Of a stretch of DNA of 61,862 bases, positions 48,307 to 55,557 are shown piece after piece. The position numbers and the translations under genes are program-made. This DNA comes from Halieaceae bacterium (lineage in GTDB: Bacteria; Pseudomonadota; Gammaproteobacteria; Pseudomonadales; Halieaceae): NCBI GenBank assembly GCA_024640505.1, contig JAHEEV010000013.1, forward strand, positions 1 to 61,862, given 5' to 3'. The notes beneath the pieces are model-generated. The model ran no database searches, had not been told where the DNA came from, and was given only the letters and a program-made list of their open reading frames with translations. How positions within the stretch are numbered: the stretch's first letter is position 1; every line of letters starts with the position of its first letter.

Positions 48307-50565
48307 CTACTGCCAGCGATACAACACTGACGCGCCCACATAGTGAATCTGTTCGTTGGGGTTGCTTTCCCCGAAGGTCAGTACCTTGCCGATGGTGGCC
48401 GGCTGCACGCCCTGCCTGGCCCAGTCATCGCTCTTGTAGCGGTAGTACTGGTAATCCAGTCGCAGGGACAGGTTCTCGCCCATGTCCCAGGTGCCTCCCG
48501 CTACCAGGTGGTGCAGGGTGGTCTCTACATCCGGCAGGTCGGAGGCCGACAGGGTACTGCTGTAAGTGGTCAGGTCCTGCTCCGCGGTGGTGTCCACGTA
48601 GCTGTAGTCCAGCTCCAGCGACAGGGTCTTCGCGATCTGCCAGGCCACGTTGGCCCCCAGGGTGAAGCTGTTGTCCTCGGCATCCAGGTCCCAGTTGCGG
48701 CCCGGGTCGGAAGCCTGGGGCAGCGGGGGATAGATTTCGAAGGCGTTCTTCTCCTGCCCGCCGCGGAAGGCGCGACTGCTCTGCTCTGATTCGTAGGTGT
48801 CGTAACCTGCGTAAACCGTGGCGTTGAGGTTCTGGGAAGCCGTGTAGGTAGCGCTCAGGTTAACCCGCTGCCACTTGGCGTCGGTCAGGCCCAGTTCGCT
48901 CTTGTCGTAGTCGTCCTCGTGCCACAGCAGGTTGAGCGCCAGGTTCCAGCGCTCGAAGGGCAGGTAGTTGAGGTCGATCTTGCCCTCCCACTGCTCGCGG
49001 TTGGAGAGGTAGTACTGGCTCAGGTCCGGGTGGGTGATGTAGCGCTGGCTGTCCGGTGTGGCATTGATCAGCTCCGCGTCCAGCAGGGCATAGTAGGACT
49101 GGTCCCAGTGATAGGTATCTGCGACGCGATCGCCGTAGAGCAATTCGGCGTTGGCGGTGAAGTTGTCCCAGGGCTGGATACGGTAGCCCACGGTGATGCG
49201 ATCTTCCTCGGTCTCCTCTACCGCCGCGTTTTCCCGCTCCACCCGCTCGTAGGCATATTCCACCCGCAGGCGGCTGCGCCAGGGGAGCCGGTATCTTCCT
49301 TCCAGGCCCATCGTTTCCGAACGGAAGTCGTGGGCCGTGTTGTAGGCGGTCAGGGCGGAGCGCGGCTGGTTGGTGGCATCGCCGCGGACATAGCGGTAGC
49401 CGTCCCGCGGGGTGTCGTAGTCACGGAAGCGGCTGCGGAAAAAACCTTCCAGGTTGAATTTGGGCAGGGGTCGCAGCAGAAGACGGGCGCCGAAACCGCC
49501 GGTGGCCACCTCCCCGTCAAAGTTCGTTCGCGGCGGTGGTTCGGCTACTGCCAGGTTCGGGTTTACCGTGTAATCGAGGTAATTCTGGTCCTGCTCGGTC
49601 ACGGCGTAGCTGCCGTCGAACTGGAGGCGGGCGGTGGGGTTGAAGATAACCTGACCGGTCAGCCGGCCGTTGATCTGCTCGCTGTCGGGTGCCACGCCCA
49701 GTCCCCCGATGCCGCCGGGATAACCCACGGCCGGGCCATAGGTGCTGTAGGGGTTCTGCCAGGTCAGTACGTCGTCATCGTTGTCGAAATCTGAGTAGCC
49801 GACGCGCCCCTCCAGTTGTACATCCCTCCCCGTGTAGCTTATGCCGATGTCGAATTCAGTGGTGCTGTAGTCGACCGGCTGCGGCAACAGCACCGAATCA
49901 CCTGACGCGAGGTCGGGGTAGATCGCACCCGCTACATCGGCGGTTCCCTGCCGGTCCTCGTAGGCTATCCGGGTATCGAGCTTCCAGCTGTCGCTGAGGC
50001 GGGCATCCAGTTCGGCGAAGAGCTTGTCCCGTTCCAGTTCCCGGTCGAACCTCCGCAGCGAGGTGTCCAGCGCGGACCAGTCCGCCGTGTTCGAGCCGCT
50101 GACCCAGTCATCCGGCAGCACCAGGTTGGAGCCGCCCCGGAAGGGGGTGCGGCCGCTGTCATTACGTACCTGCAGCTGCGAGTCGAAGCCGACGCTGATC
50201 TTGAGCCGGTCCGGCCTGCCCCAGGTGGCGATGCCCTCACGTGTATCCAGACCCAGGTCGGAGACCGATACCTGCCAGTAGCTGTCCCCCGCGCTGAAAT
50301 CCTGCCACTGCAGGTTGCCGATGACCGTGGTGCCCTCTTTATGAAGACCGTTGTACTGACCGAACATGAAACTGTCGTCACTGGCGTAGCCCAGGCCCAG
50401 TTGCACGACACCGTCGGCATCGCGCAGCATGCCGGTGGCTGCGGGGGGCGATTGGATGGCGAGAGGGGCATACAGGGTGCCCTCCTCCGCGAGTGCGCCC
50501 GCGGCTGACAGCACCAGCGTGCTGGCGGCGGTGAGCTGTAAAGGCAGGCGAATAGGACTCTTCAT
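48307..50565 (-). CDS. mtrB: MtrB/PioB-family outer-membrane porin
   Basis: The beta-barrel that sheathes MtrA and lets electrons cross the outer membrane. The 752-residue protein has a signal peptide (ending GALA) and a long series of alternating amphipathic strands with aromatic girdles; it ends VGASVLYRWQ. Typical decaheme-associated segments are GLGYASDDSFMFGQYNGL near residue 56 and repeated Tyr/Arg strand ends. The N-terminal CXXC of Shewanella MtrB is not present. Its start overlaps the mtrA stop by four bases. Confidence 0.85.
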   Translation of the reverse strand: MKSPIRLPLQLTAASTLVLSAAGALAEEGTLYAPLAIQSPPAATGMLRDADGVVQLGLGYASDDSFMFGQYNGLHKEGTTVIGNLQWQDFSAGDSYWQVSVSDLGLDTREGIATWGRPDRLKISVGFDSQLQVRNDSGRTPFRGGSNLVLPDDWVSGSNTADWSALDTSLRRFDRELERDKLFAELDARLSDSWKLDTRIAYEDRQGTADVAGAIYPDLASGDSVLLPQPVDYSTTEFDIGISYTGRDVQLEGRVGYSDFDNDDDVLTWQNPYSTYGPAVGYPGGIGGLGVAPDSEQINGRLTGQVIFNPTARLQFDGSYAVTEQDQNYLDYTVNPNLAVAEPPPRTNFDGEVATGGFGARLLLRPLPKFNLEGFFRSRFRDYDTPRDGYRYVRGDATNQPRSALTAYNTAHDFRSETMGLEGRYRLPWRSRLRVEYAYERVERENAAVEETEEDRITVGYRIQPWDNFTANAELLYGDRVADTYHWDQSYYALLDAELINATPDSQRYITHPDLSQYYLSNREQWEGKIDLNYLPFERWNLALNLLWHEDDYDKSELGLTDAKWQRVNLSATYTASQNLNATVYAGYDTYESEQSSRAFRGGQEKNAFEIYPPLPQASDPGRNWDLDAEDNSFTLGANVAWQIAKTLSLELDYSYVDTTAEQDLTTYSSTLSASDLPDVETTLHHLVAGGTWDMGENLSLRLDYQYYRYKSDDWARQGVQPATIGKVLTFGESNPNEQIHYVGASVLYRWQ

Positions 50566-51455
50566 CGTGTCAAGCGCGCCCCCGACGGATGGTTGGAGCC
50601 GTGGACCTGGCTGTGGCAGTTCAGGCAGTTTTTGCCCAACAGATTCTGGTTCGGCGCACCCCCGGGCAGACCTTCACTGCCATAGGGCAGGCTGGGGTGG
50701 AACGCTGCCGCGTGGCACTGCTGGCACAGGGCGGGACCCCTGGCCGTCAGGAGGCGGTCGTGGACAGATCCGTGGGGCCGGTGGCACAGGGCGCAGTCTT
50801 CGGTTGCCGGTGGGTGTTCCCACAGGAACGGGCCGCGTTTCTCCTGGTGACAGCTCAGGCAGTTGTCATTGACGGTGAGCTGATGCAGTCCGGATTCCCC
50901 GAGCCCGCCGTGGGGATTGTGGCAATCACTGCAGGCCGTTTTTCCCTCGCTGATCGGATGGCGCGAGGGCAGGTTCATCTCCGCCCTGACTCGCGGATGG
51001 CAGCTGAGACACAGCTGTTCCGCCTCACGGGTGTCCAGGGCCAGGTCTTTCGGTTCGTGGGCGCTGTGGCAGGTGTCGCAGGCCAGGTTTTCCTGCTGGT
51101 GAGCGCTGCCGGTCCACAGGACCTGGCTGCGCTCCTCGTGACAGCCCAGGCAGCTGGCGCTGCGCAATTCGGGGCCGGATGGCCAGTTTGGACCAAAGCT
51201 GACGTCGGGTGAAATCTTGACGGGCTCCTGCATGTGCGCCTCGCTGGCGCCGTGGCAACTGATGCAGCTGGCGTTGTCGTCCCCGGGAAGGTTGCCGTGC
51301 ACTGTCCGTGCCAGGCGTTTGATGGACGGATCAACGCTCTCGACATGGCAGTCGATACATTGGGCCTGTCGCGTTTCAGCCATAGCGGCCAAACCTGTGA
51401 CCGCGAGCAAAGCGCCACACAAAACCACGACCAATTTGTGGTTAAATCCTGCCAT
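50562..51455 (-). CDS. mtrA: MtrA/DmsE-family periplasmic decaheme cytochrome
   Basis: The heme wire that sits in the MtrB pore. The 297-residue protein has a signal peptide (LLAVTGLAAMA) and exactly ten CXXCH motifs: CIDCH, CISCH, CLGCH, CDTCH, CLSCH, CSDCH, CLSCH, CALCH, CQQCH and CLNCH. The family segment ISPDVSFGPNW follows heme 2. Spacing and length match MtrA and DmsE. An FNR-type site and a TATAAT lie upstream, so this gene probably begins its own transcript for mtrA-mtrB-mtrC. Confidence 0.9.
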   Translation of the reverse strand: MAGFNHKLVVVLCGALLAVTGLAAMAETRQAQCIDCHVESVDPSIKRLARTVHGNLPGDDNASCISCHGASEAHMQEPVKISPDVSFGPNWPSGPELRSASCLGCHEERSQVLWTGSAHQQENLACDTCHSAHEPKDLALDTREAEQLCLSCHPRVRAEMNLPSRHPISEGKTACSDCHNPHGGLGESGLHQLTVNDNCLSCHQEKRGPFLWEHPPATEDCALCHRPHGSVHDRLLTARGPALCQQCHAAAFHPSLPYGSEGLPGGAPNQNLLGKNCLNCHSQVHGSNHPSGARLTR

Positions 51456-51498
51456 TTCCCCGGTGCTCCGGATTGCTTCGACAATTATTGTAGTTCAC

Positions 51499-51555
51499 CG
51501 CTGGTTAATCCAGCGTTCATTATATTTCTCTGGCCATCTCATTGATCGAGATCAA
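51499..51555 (-). promoter_or_regulatory. FNR/Anr-type promoter region of mtrABC
   Basis: TTGATCGAGATCAA (51542-51555) is a perfect TTGAT-N4-ATCAA FNR/Anr box. On the minus strand a TATAAT follows (51524 down to 51519), 17 bases after the box. CGCTGG-TTAAT-CCAGCG (51499-51515) is a perfect palindrome at the predicted transcript start. With that -10 the box would be centred near -36.5, not the usual -41.5, so whether it activates or needs another -10 must be measured. Confidence 0.65.
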
Positions 51556-51571
51556 TTTATGGCCCGTCCCG

Positions 51572-53098
51572 CTACTCCACCCTGAAATCCGTCTCGTTCC
51601 CACTATAGCTCAGGGACTGCGGTAGTGACACCCAGTGTCCGGCCCCGGGGTTGTTCGCACCATGCAGGGCGATGCCAAAGGTATACCGGGTCTCGGGATC
51701 GAATGTCACCAGGTGTTCGGGCATGCGACTCAATGACCGGCGGATGTGTACCGTCCAGCGGCCATTGCGGTAACTGGTGGAGGCGCGGATGGGCGCGTCG
51801 GGTCGCCAGTGCACATTATCCAGAAGCGTGGCTGCTTCCGCCTTGCCGGAGTTCAGCTTGATCCGCCATAGCACCACGAACTGGCCCTCGGCCATCATCT
51901 TGGCCAGCTCCTCCTGGTCCTTGACGATGGGCGGTTTACCCAGGCCCTGCTGCTGAGCGCGGGATGCCCACAGGTATTTACCGGTCTGCTGGCCCCGGTC
52001 CCTGGACATGCCCGGCAGATCGCTGTGACAGGCGGCGAAGCACCCGCCGCGCCCGAAAGCCTCGTTGCTCTGCGCGCTTCCCCACATCAGGGCAAGATCG
52101 GTCTCGTCCCGCTCGCCGCGCCATTCCAGCGTCATACGGATACTGGTTTCGTCCTGGTCGAATGACACCTGTATATCCCGGTGGGCGGGCTTGAATTCGC
52201 CGGCCTGGCTGAGCCCCATGCTGGCTTCCTCGCCCCGGTGGCACTGCTGGCAGCTGGCGCCCTGGCGCAGGGGCTGGGAGCCGGGATGCTCCTGCAGCAG
52301 CCACTCGCTGTTCGCCTGTCCCGGGTAGAACAGGGTGATCTCCTTGCTGGTCACCGGAATGGTGGCGAAGGCGGTCACGGAATCTGCGGGGGCGTGGGCG
52401 ATACCCGAGTGGCATTCCACGCAGGTCCGCTCCGGCTGCGACATTACCTGGTGGTACTGCTTCGCCTTCTCACTGACTTTATCGCTGCCGGCCATCCTGA
52501 CCAGGTCATGGCAGCTGCGGCATCCCATCGAGTCATTTTTCAGCATGGCATTTTCCGCTGACTCGTGGTCGTGGGGATTGTGGCAGCTGGAACAATGGGG
52601 GTTGAAGGCCGCCAGATCCTCCATGCCGTGGATACCCTGTTTCTGGGCCTTGTGACAGATTGTGCACACGCCCGCCTGCTGGGCCGGGAACAGGACCTTG
52701 TCGCCGCCCGTGTGTATGTCGTGACAGGCGACGCAGCTTACGTTGTTGATCATGTGCAGTGAATCTTTCCAGTGCACGGCCACATTGCTCTCATGGCAGG
52801 CCAGGCAGCTGCCGTCCTGATCGGCGGTGCTCGCGCTCCAGCGCGGCCCGAAACTCACCTCCGGAGAGACCGAGGTGGGAGCCTGGGCGTGACTGGCACT
52901 GGGCCCGTGACAGGCCTCGCAGCTCCTGTTGTTGGCACTGCCGCCCGCGTCGCCGCCGTGGGATCCCTCCATCAGGCGGTGCGCCGGCGACTCGGGGCCG
53001 AAATCATGGCAGCCGACGCAGCTGGCGCCGGGCTGCGCCGCTGCCGCACCCGCACCTGCCAGGAACAGGGCTGCAAGCAGCATTCGAAGACCTTTCAT
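51572..53098 (-). CDS. Mosaic nonaheme cytochrome with ethylbenzene-dehydrogenase-type heme domain
   Basis: The 508-residue protein has a signal peptide (ending GAAAA) and nine CXXCH motifs at C27, C60, C98, C122, C145, C169, C193, C226 and C283. Hemes 1-6 have the order, spacing and VSPEVSFGPRW segment of the MtrA encoded next door. Hemes 7-8 (CRSCH...YHQ...CVECHSGIAHAP) match the last two hemes of the NapC-like protein upstream (CRNCH...YHA...CIDCHAGIAHPE). From about residue 300 an EB_dh-like domain follows with a CX3CH motif (CFAACH, 353-358). It is probably the periplasmic carrier, or an extra oxidoreductase, between NapC and MtrA. Start at 53098 after a GGGGGAAA stretch. Confidence 0.8.
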   Translation of the reverse strand: MKGLRMLLAALFLAGAGAAAAQPGASCVGCHDFGPESPAHRLMEGSHGGDAGGSANNRSCEACHGPSASHAQAPTSVSPEVSFGPRWSASTADQDGSCLACHESNVAVHWKDSLHMINNVSCVACHDIHTGGDKVLFPAQQAGVCTICHKAQKQGIHGMEDLAAFNPHCSSCHNPHDHESAENAMLKNDSMGCRSCHDLVRMAGSDKVSEKAKQYHQVMSQPERTCVECHSGIAHAPADSVTAFATIPVTSKEITLFYPGQANSEWLLQEHPGSQPLRQGASCQQCHRGEEASMGLSQAGEFKPAHRDIQVSFDQDETSIRMTLEWRGERDETDLALMWGSAQSNEAFGRGGCFAACHSDLPGMSRDRGQQTGKYLWASRAQQQGLGKPPIVKDQEELAKMMAEGQFVVLWRIKLNSGKAEAATLLDNVHWRPDAPIRASTSYRNGRWTVHIRRSLSRMPEHLVTFDPETRYTFGIALHGANNPGAGHWVSLPQSLSYSGNETDFRVE

Positions 53099-53120
53099 CT
53101 GTGTTTCCCCCCGGCGCGGC

Positions 53121-53708
53121 TCAGTCGGTGCGACTGGCCACGCTCTCTGAATTCTCAGGATGGGCAATGCCGGCGTGACAGTCAATGCAGGTCTTACCCT
53201 GACTGCGCTCCAGAGCATGGTATTCCTGGGCCTTGGCGGACTGCAACGCCGACAGCATCCGCTCCGTCGTGTGGCAGTTGCGGCACTCCTGTGAGTTATT
53301 GGCTTTCAGTCGCGCGATCTCGCGCTGCTTCATATGCGGTGCATGGGCCGCATACTTCTCGGGTGTATCGATAATGCCCCTCAGGCTGCCCCACACTTCA
53401 CGGGATGCCTCGATTTTGCGGATCATCTTGGGGATGAACTCCTTCGGCACGTGGCAATCGGAACAGCCGGCATTGACCCCGTAAGCGTTACTGTAGTGGC
53501 TGGTTTTCTGCCACTGGGCACTGGGGATTTCCATCTCGTGGCAGCTGGTGCAGAAGGTGTCGGTACTCGTGGCGTGCATGACTGTGTCAAATCCCACGAC
53601 GGCGGTAACGCCCAGAAAAAGCCCGATAACCACGAGGCTGAGTACAGATTTCGAGGGCGACGGGCGCAGCAAGCCTTTTAACCAACTTACCAGCTTCGAA
53701 TCAGACAT
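53121..53708 (-). CDS. NapC/NirT/CymA-type tetraheme quinol dehydrogenase
   Basis: Membrane-anchored cytochrome that takes electrons from quinol. The 195-residue protein has one N-terminal membrane helix (VLSLVVIGLFLGVTAVVG) and four hemes: CTSCHEM (with the Met that ligates heme 1 in NrfH), CSDCH, CRNCH and CIDCH. CymA, which feeds the Mtr conduit in Shewanella, has the same size and layout. It is 22 bases before the nonaheme gene, in one operon. It is the likely entry point from the quinone pool into the Mtr route. Confidence 0.88.
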   Translation of the reverse strand: MSDSKLVSWLKGLLRPSPSKSVLSLVVIGLFLGVTAVVGFDTVMHATSTDTFCTSCHEMEIPSAQWQKTSHYSNAYGVNAGCSDCHVPKEFIPKMIRKIEASREVWGSLRGIIDTPEKYAAHAPHMKQREIARLKANNSQECRNCHTTERMLSALQSAKAQEYHALERSQGKTCIDCHAGIAHPENSESVASRTD

Positions 53709-53788
53709 GGGTGCTCCACAACATGCGACTTGCGCAAAGGTTAGATGACAATGGACTGTTTATCCAATGACCCAGATGGTGACATAAG

Positions 53789-54802
53789 TCATACCAGCAG
53801 GGAGTCCACGATTACCCCCACGAGAAACAGGGATGTAAAGCGCCGGGTGTGGCGGAAGGCGTGGGCCGAAAACCACAGGGGCCAGATCTCGTTCGGGTAG
53901 TGTGCCGGCGGGCCCTCGGGCTTGGGTTGGTGGAAAACAGCAAACAGGCGTGGCAATTCAGGCAGGTTGATCAGCACCAGCAGTAGAGGCCAGCCGAAGC
54001 TGCCGGCCACCACCAGTATGATACTGAGCAGGTACTGGGCCCCCATCATGGCCACCACGCAGTGGCGCGCCGCCCGTTCCCCTATGATGACCGGCAGGGT
54101 CCGCACGCCCTTGGATCGGTCCGCCTCCAGTTTGTCCGTGTGCTTGCCGAACAGCACGGTGGTGGGCCCCAGGGCGAACAGCAGGCTCAGCCAGGTGACA
54201 TCCCAGCTCCACTGACCCGCCAGGACATAGTAGCTGCCGCCCACCATCAGCGGACCCCACACCAGCAACACGGCGGGTTCGCCGAGTCCGTAGTACTTCA
54301 GCGGCCAGGTATAGAACAGCACGAAGAAAGCGCCCGCCAGCATCAGGTTCAGGGTGAGACCGCTGCGCTGGGAAATCAGCCAGCCCCCCAGCAGCAGGGC
54401 GATGCCAGCAGTGACGCCGAGGTAGCGCCAGAACTGGCCTTCACTCATGAGACCGTCTTCCAGCACGTGCACACCGTACTGGTTGCGGTAGTAGTTGTCC
54501 TTGTCGATACCCCGGCGGGAATCCGTATAGTCGTTGAGCAGGTTGTTGGTGGCGTGGGCGAACATCAGCCCGAGCACGGTCGCCAGCCAGAGGTCCCAGT
54601 GGAAGGTCCCGGCGCGCCAGGCCATGAGGCCCCCCAGGGCAGCCGCGGTAAAGGTCATGAACAGCACCGAGGCGCGGCAGGCGATCAGCCATTTGGCCAC
54701 CGGGTCGAGGCTGTGCCATTCACTCTGGGAGAGCTTGGGCATCTGGTCGAGGGCGCGCCCCCACATTTTCACGTCTATCATTGCCACCGTCGTTCCTTGC
54801 AT
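53789..54802 (-). CDS. UbiA-superfamily prenyltransferase, MenA-like
   Basis: The 337-residue membrane protein has about eight helices and both Asp-rich prenyl-diphosphate motifs: NLLNDYTDSRRGIDKDN (near residue 90) and GKHTDKLEADRSKG (near 215). The NDYxD form is closest to MenA, which prenylates dihydroxynaphthoate in menaquinone synthesis; a UbiA-type substrate cannot be excluded. It heads the cytochrome operon (80 bases before the NapC-like gene) and diverges from haoC. The ATG at 54781 (MIDVKMWGRAL) is an alternative start. Placement suggests it supplies the quinone used by the adjacent quinol dehydrogenases. Confidence 0.7.
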   Translation of the reverse strand: MQGTTVAMIDVKMWGRALDQMPKLSQSEWHSLDPVAKWLIACRASVLFMTFTAAALGGLMAWRAGTFHWDLWLATVLGLMFAHATNNLLNDYTDSRRGIDKDNYYRNQYGVHVLEDGLMSEGQFWRYLGVTAGIALLLGGWLISQRSGLTLNLMLAGAFFVLFYTWPLKYYGLGEPAVLLVWGPLMVGGSYYVLAGQWSWDVTWLSLLFALGPTTVLFGKHTDKLEADRSKGVRTLPVIIGERAARHCVVAMMGAQYLLSIILVVAGSFGWPLLLVLINLPELPRLFAVFHQPKPEGPPAHYPNEIWPLWFSAHAFRHTRRFTSLFLVGVIVDSLLV

Positions 54803-54993
54803 CGAGCGGGCTCCGCCGCCAATAGTACTCGGTCTACAGGGTGCCTGCGAGATGGTCGTGTAAACCGGTCCGAGCTGTCCACATTTTGTCGCGGGGTGGT
54901 GGAGGCTTTGCTATCATAACGGCCCTGCAAACGCTGGGCGAATTTTGCGCGGTGCGCCCGGGGAACCAATAGATAAAAAGGAAAATAATCACT

Positions 54994-55557
54994 GTGGGTT
55001 CATTGCGCAAACGAATTCTCGCGGTCACCCTGGCCACGGTCGGCCTGGGCGTGGCTGTGGCCGCCAGCTGGGCGGTGGTCGATACGGTCATTCACGCCAC
55101 CGGCGACCACGAGTTCTGCACCAGCTGTCATTCCCATGCGCCCATCGGCAGTTCCTACCGTGAATCGCTGCACGGCGGTAACAATGGTTCGGGCTGGCGG
55201 GCCAGTTGCAGTGACTGCCACATTCCCCAGGACAATGCGCTGCACTACCTGTGGGTCAAGGGCATACACGGGGTGGTCGACCCCACCATGGAACTTCTGA
55301 AGGACCCCTATGACATCGACTGGCACGGCAACCGTGCCCGCAGACAGGAGTACGTTTACGACTCCGGTTGTATGGGTTGTCACGTCTACCTGCAGGAAAA
55401 AAGCCTGGGCAACCCAAAGGCATTTCTGCCTCACCGCCGCTATTTCAGTTCAGAGGACCTCACCTGCGTGGAATGTCATGAGCAGGTCGGTCATTCCCGC
55501 CTGGGTCACCACCTGGAGGCCATGGGCTGGCAAAAACAAGAAGGAGAATCACCATGA
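54994..55557 (+). CDS. haoC: NapC/NrfH-type tetraheme partner of the Hao-like enzyme
   Basis: The 187-residue protein starts with GTG at 54994. One N-terminal helix (LAVTLATVGLGVAVAASWAV) is followed by four hemes: CTSCH (42-46), CSDCH, CMGCH and CVECH. In NrfH the first heme is ligated by Met in CXXCHXM; here that place is His (CTSCHSH). It overlaps the octaheme gene by four bases, the haoC-haoA arrangement known from Campylobacterota. It would pass electrons between the quinone pool and HaoA; direction is not set by the sequence. Confidence 0.8.
   Translation: MGSLRKRILAVTLATVGLGVAVAASWAVVDTVIHATGDHEFCTSCHSHAPIGSSYRESLHGGNNGSGWRASCSDCHIPQDNALHYLWVKGIHGVVDPTMELLKDPYDIDWHGNRARRQEYVYDSGCMGCHVYLQEKSLGNPKAFLPHRRYFSSEDLTCVECHEQVGHSRLGHHLEAMGWQKQEGESP

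Noticed and set aside
45957..48665. Long open frame of about 900 codons on the plus strand
   Set aside because: It lies antisense to mtrC, whose ten heme motifs, lipobox and ribosome-binding site make it the real gene. The plus-strand translation has no family motif and results from high GC content.
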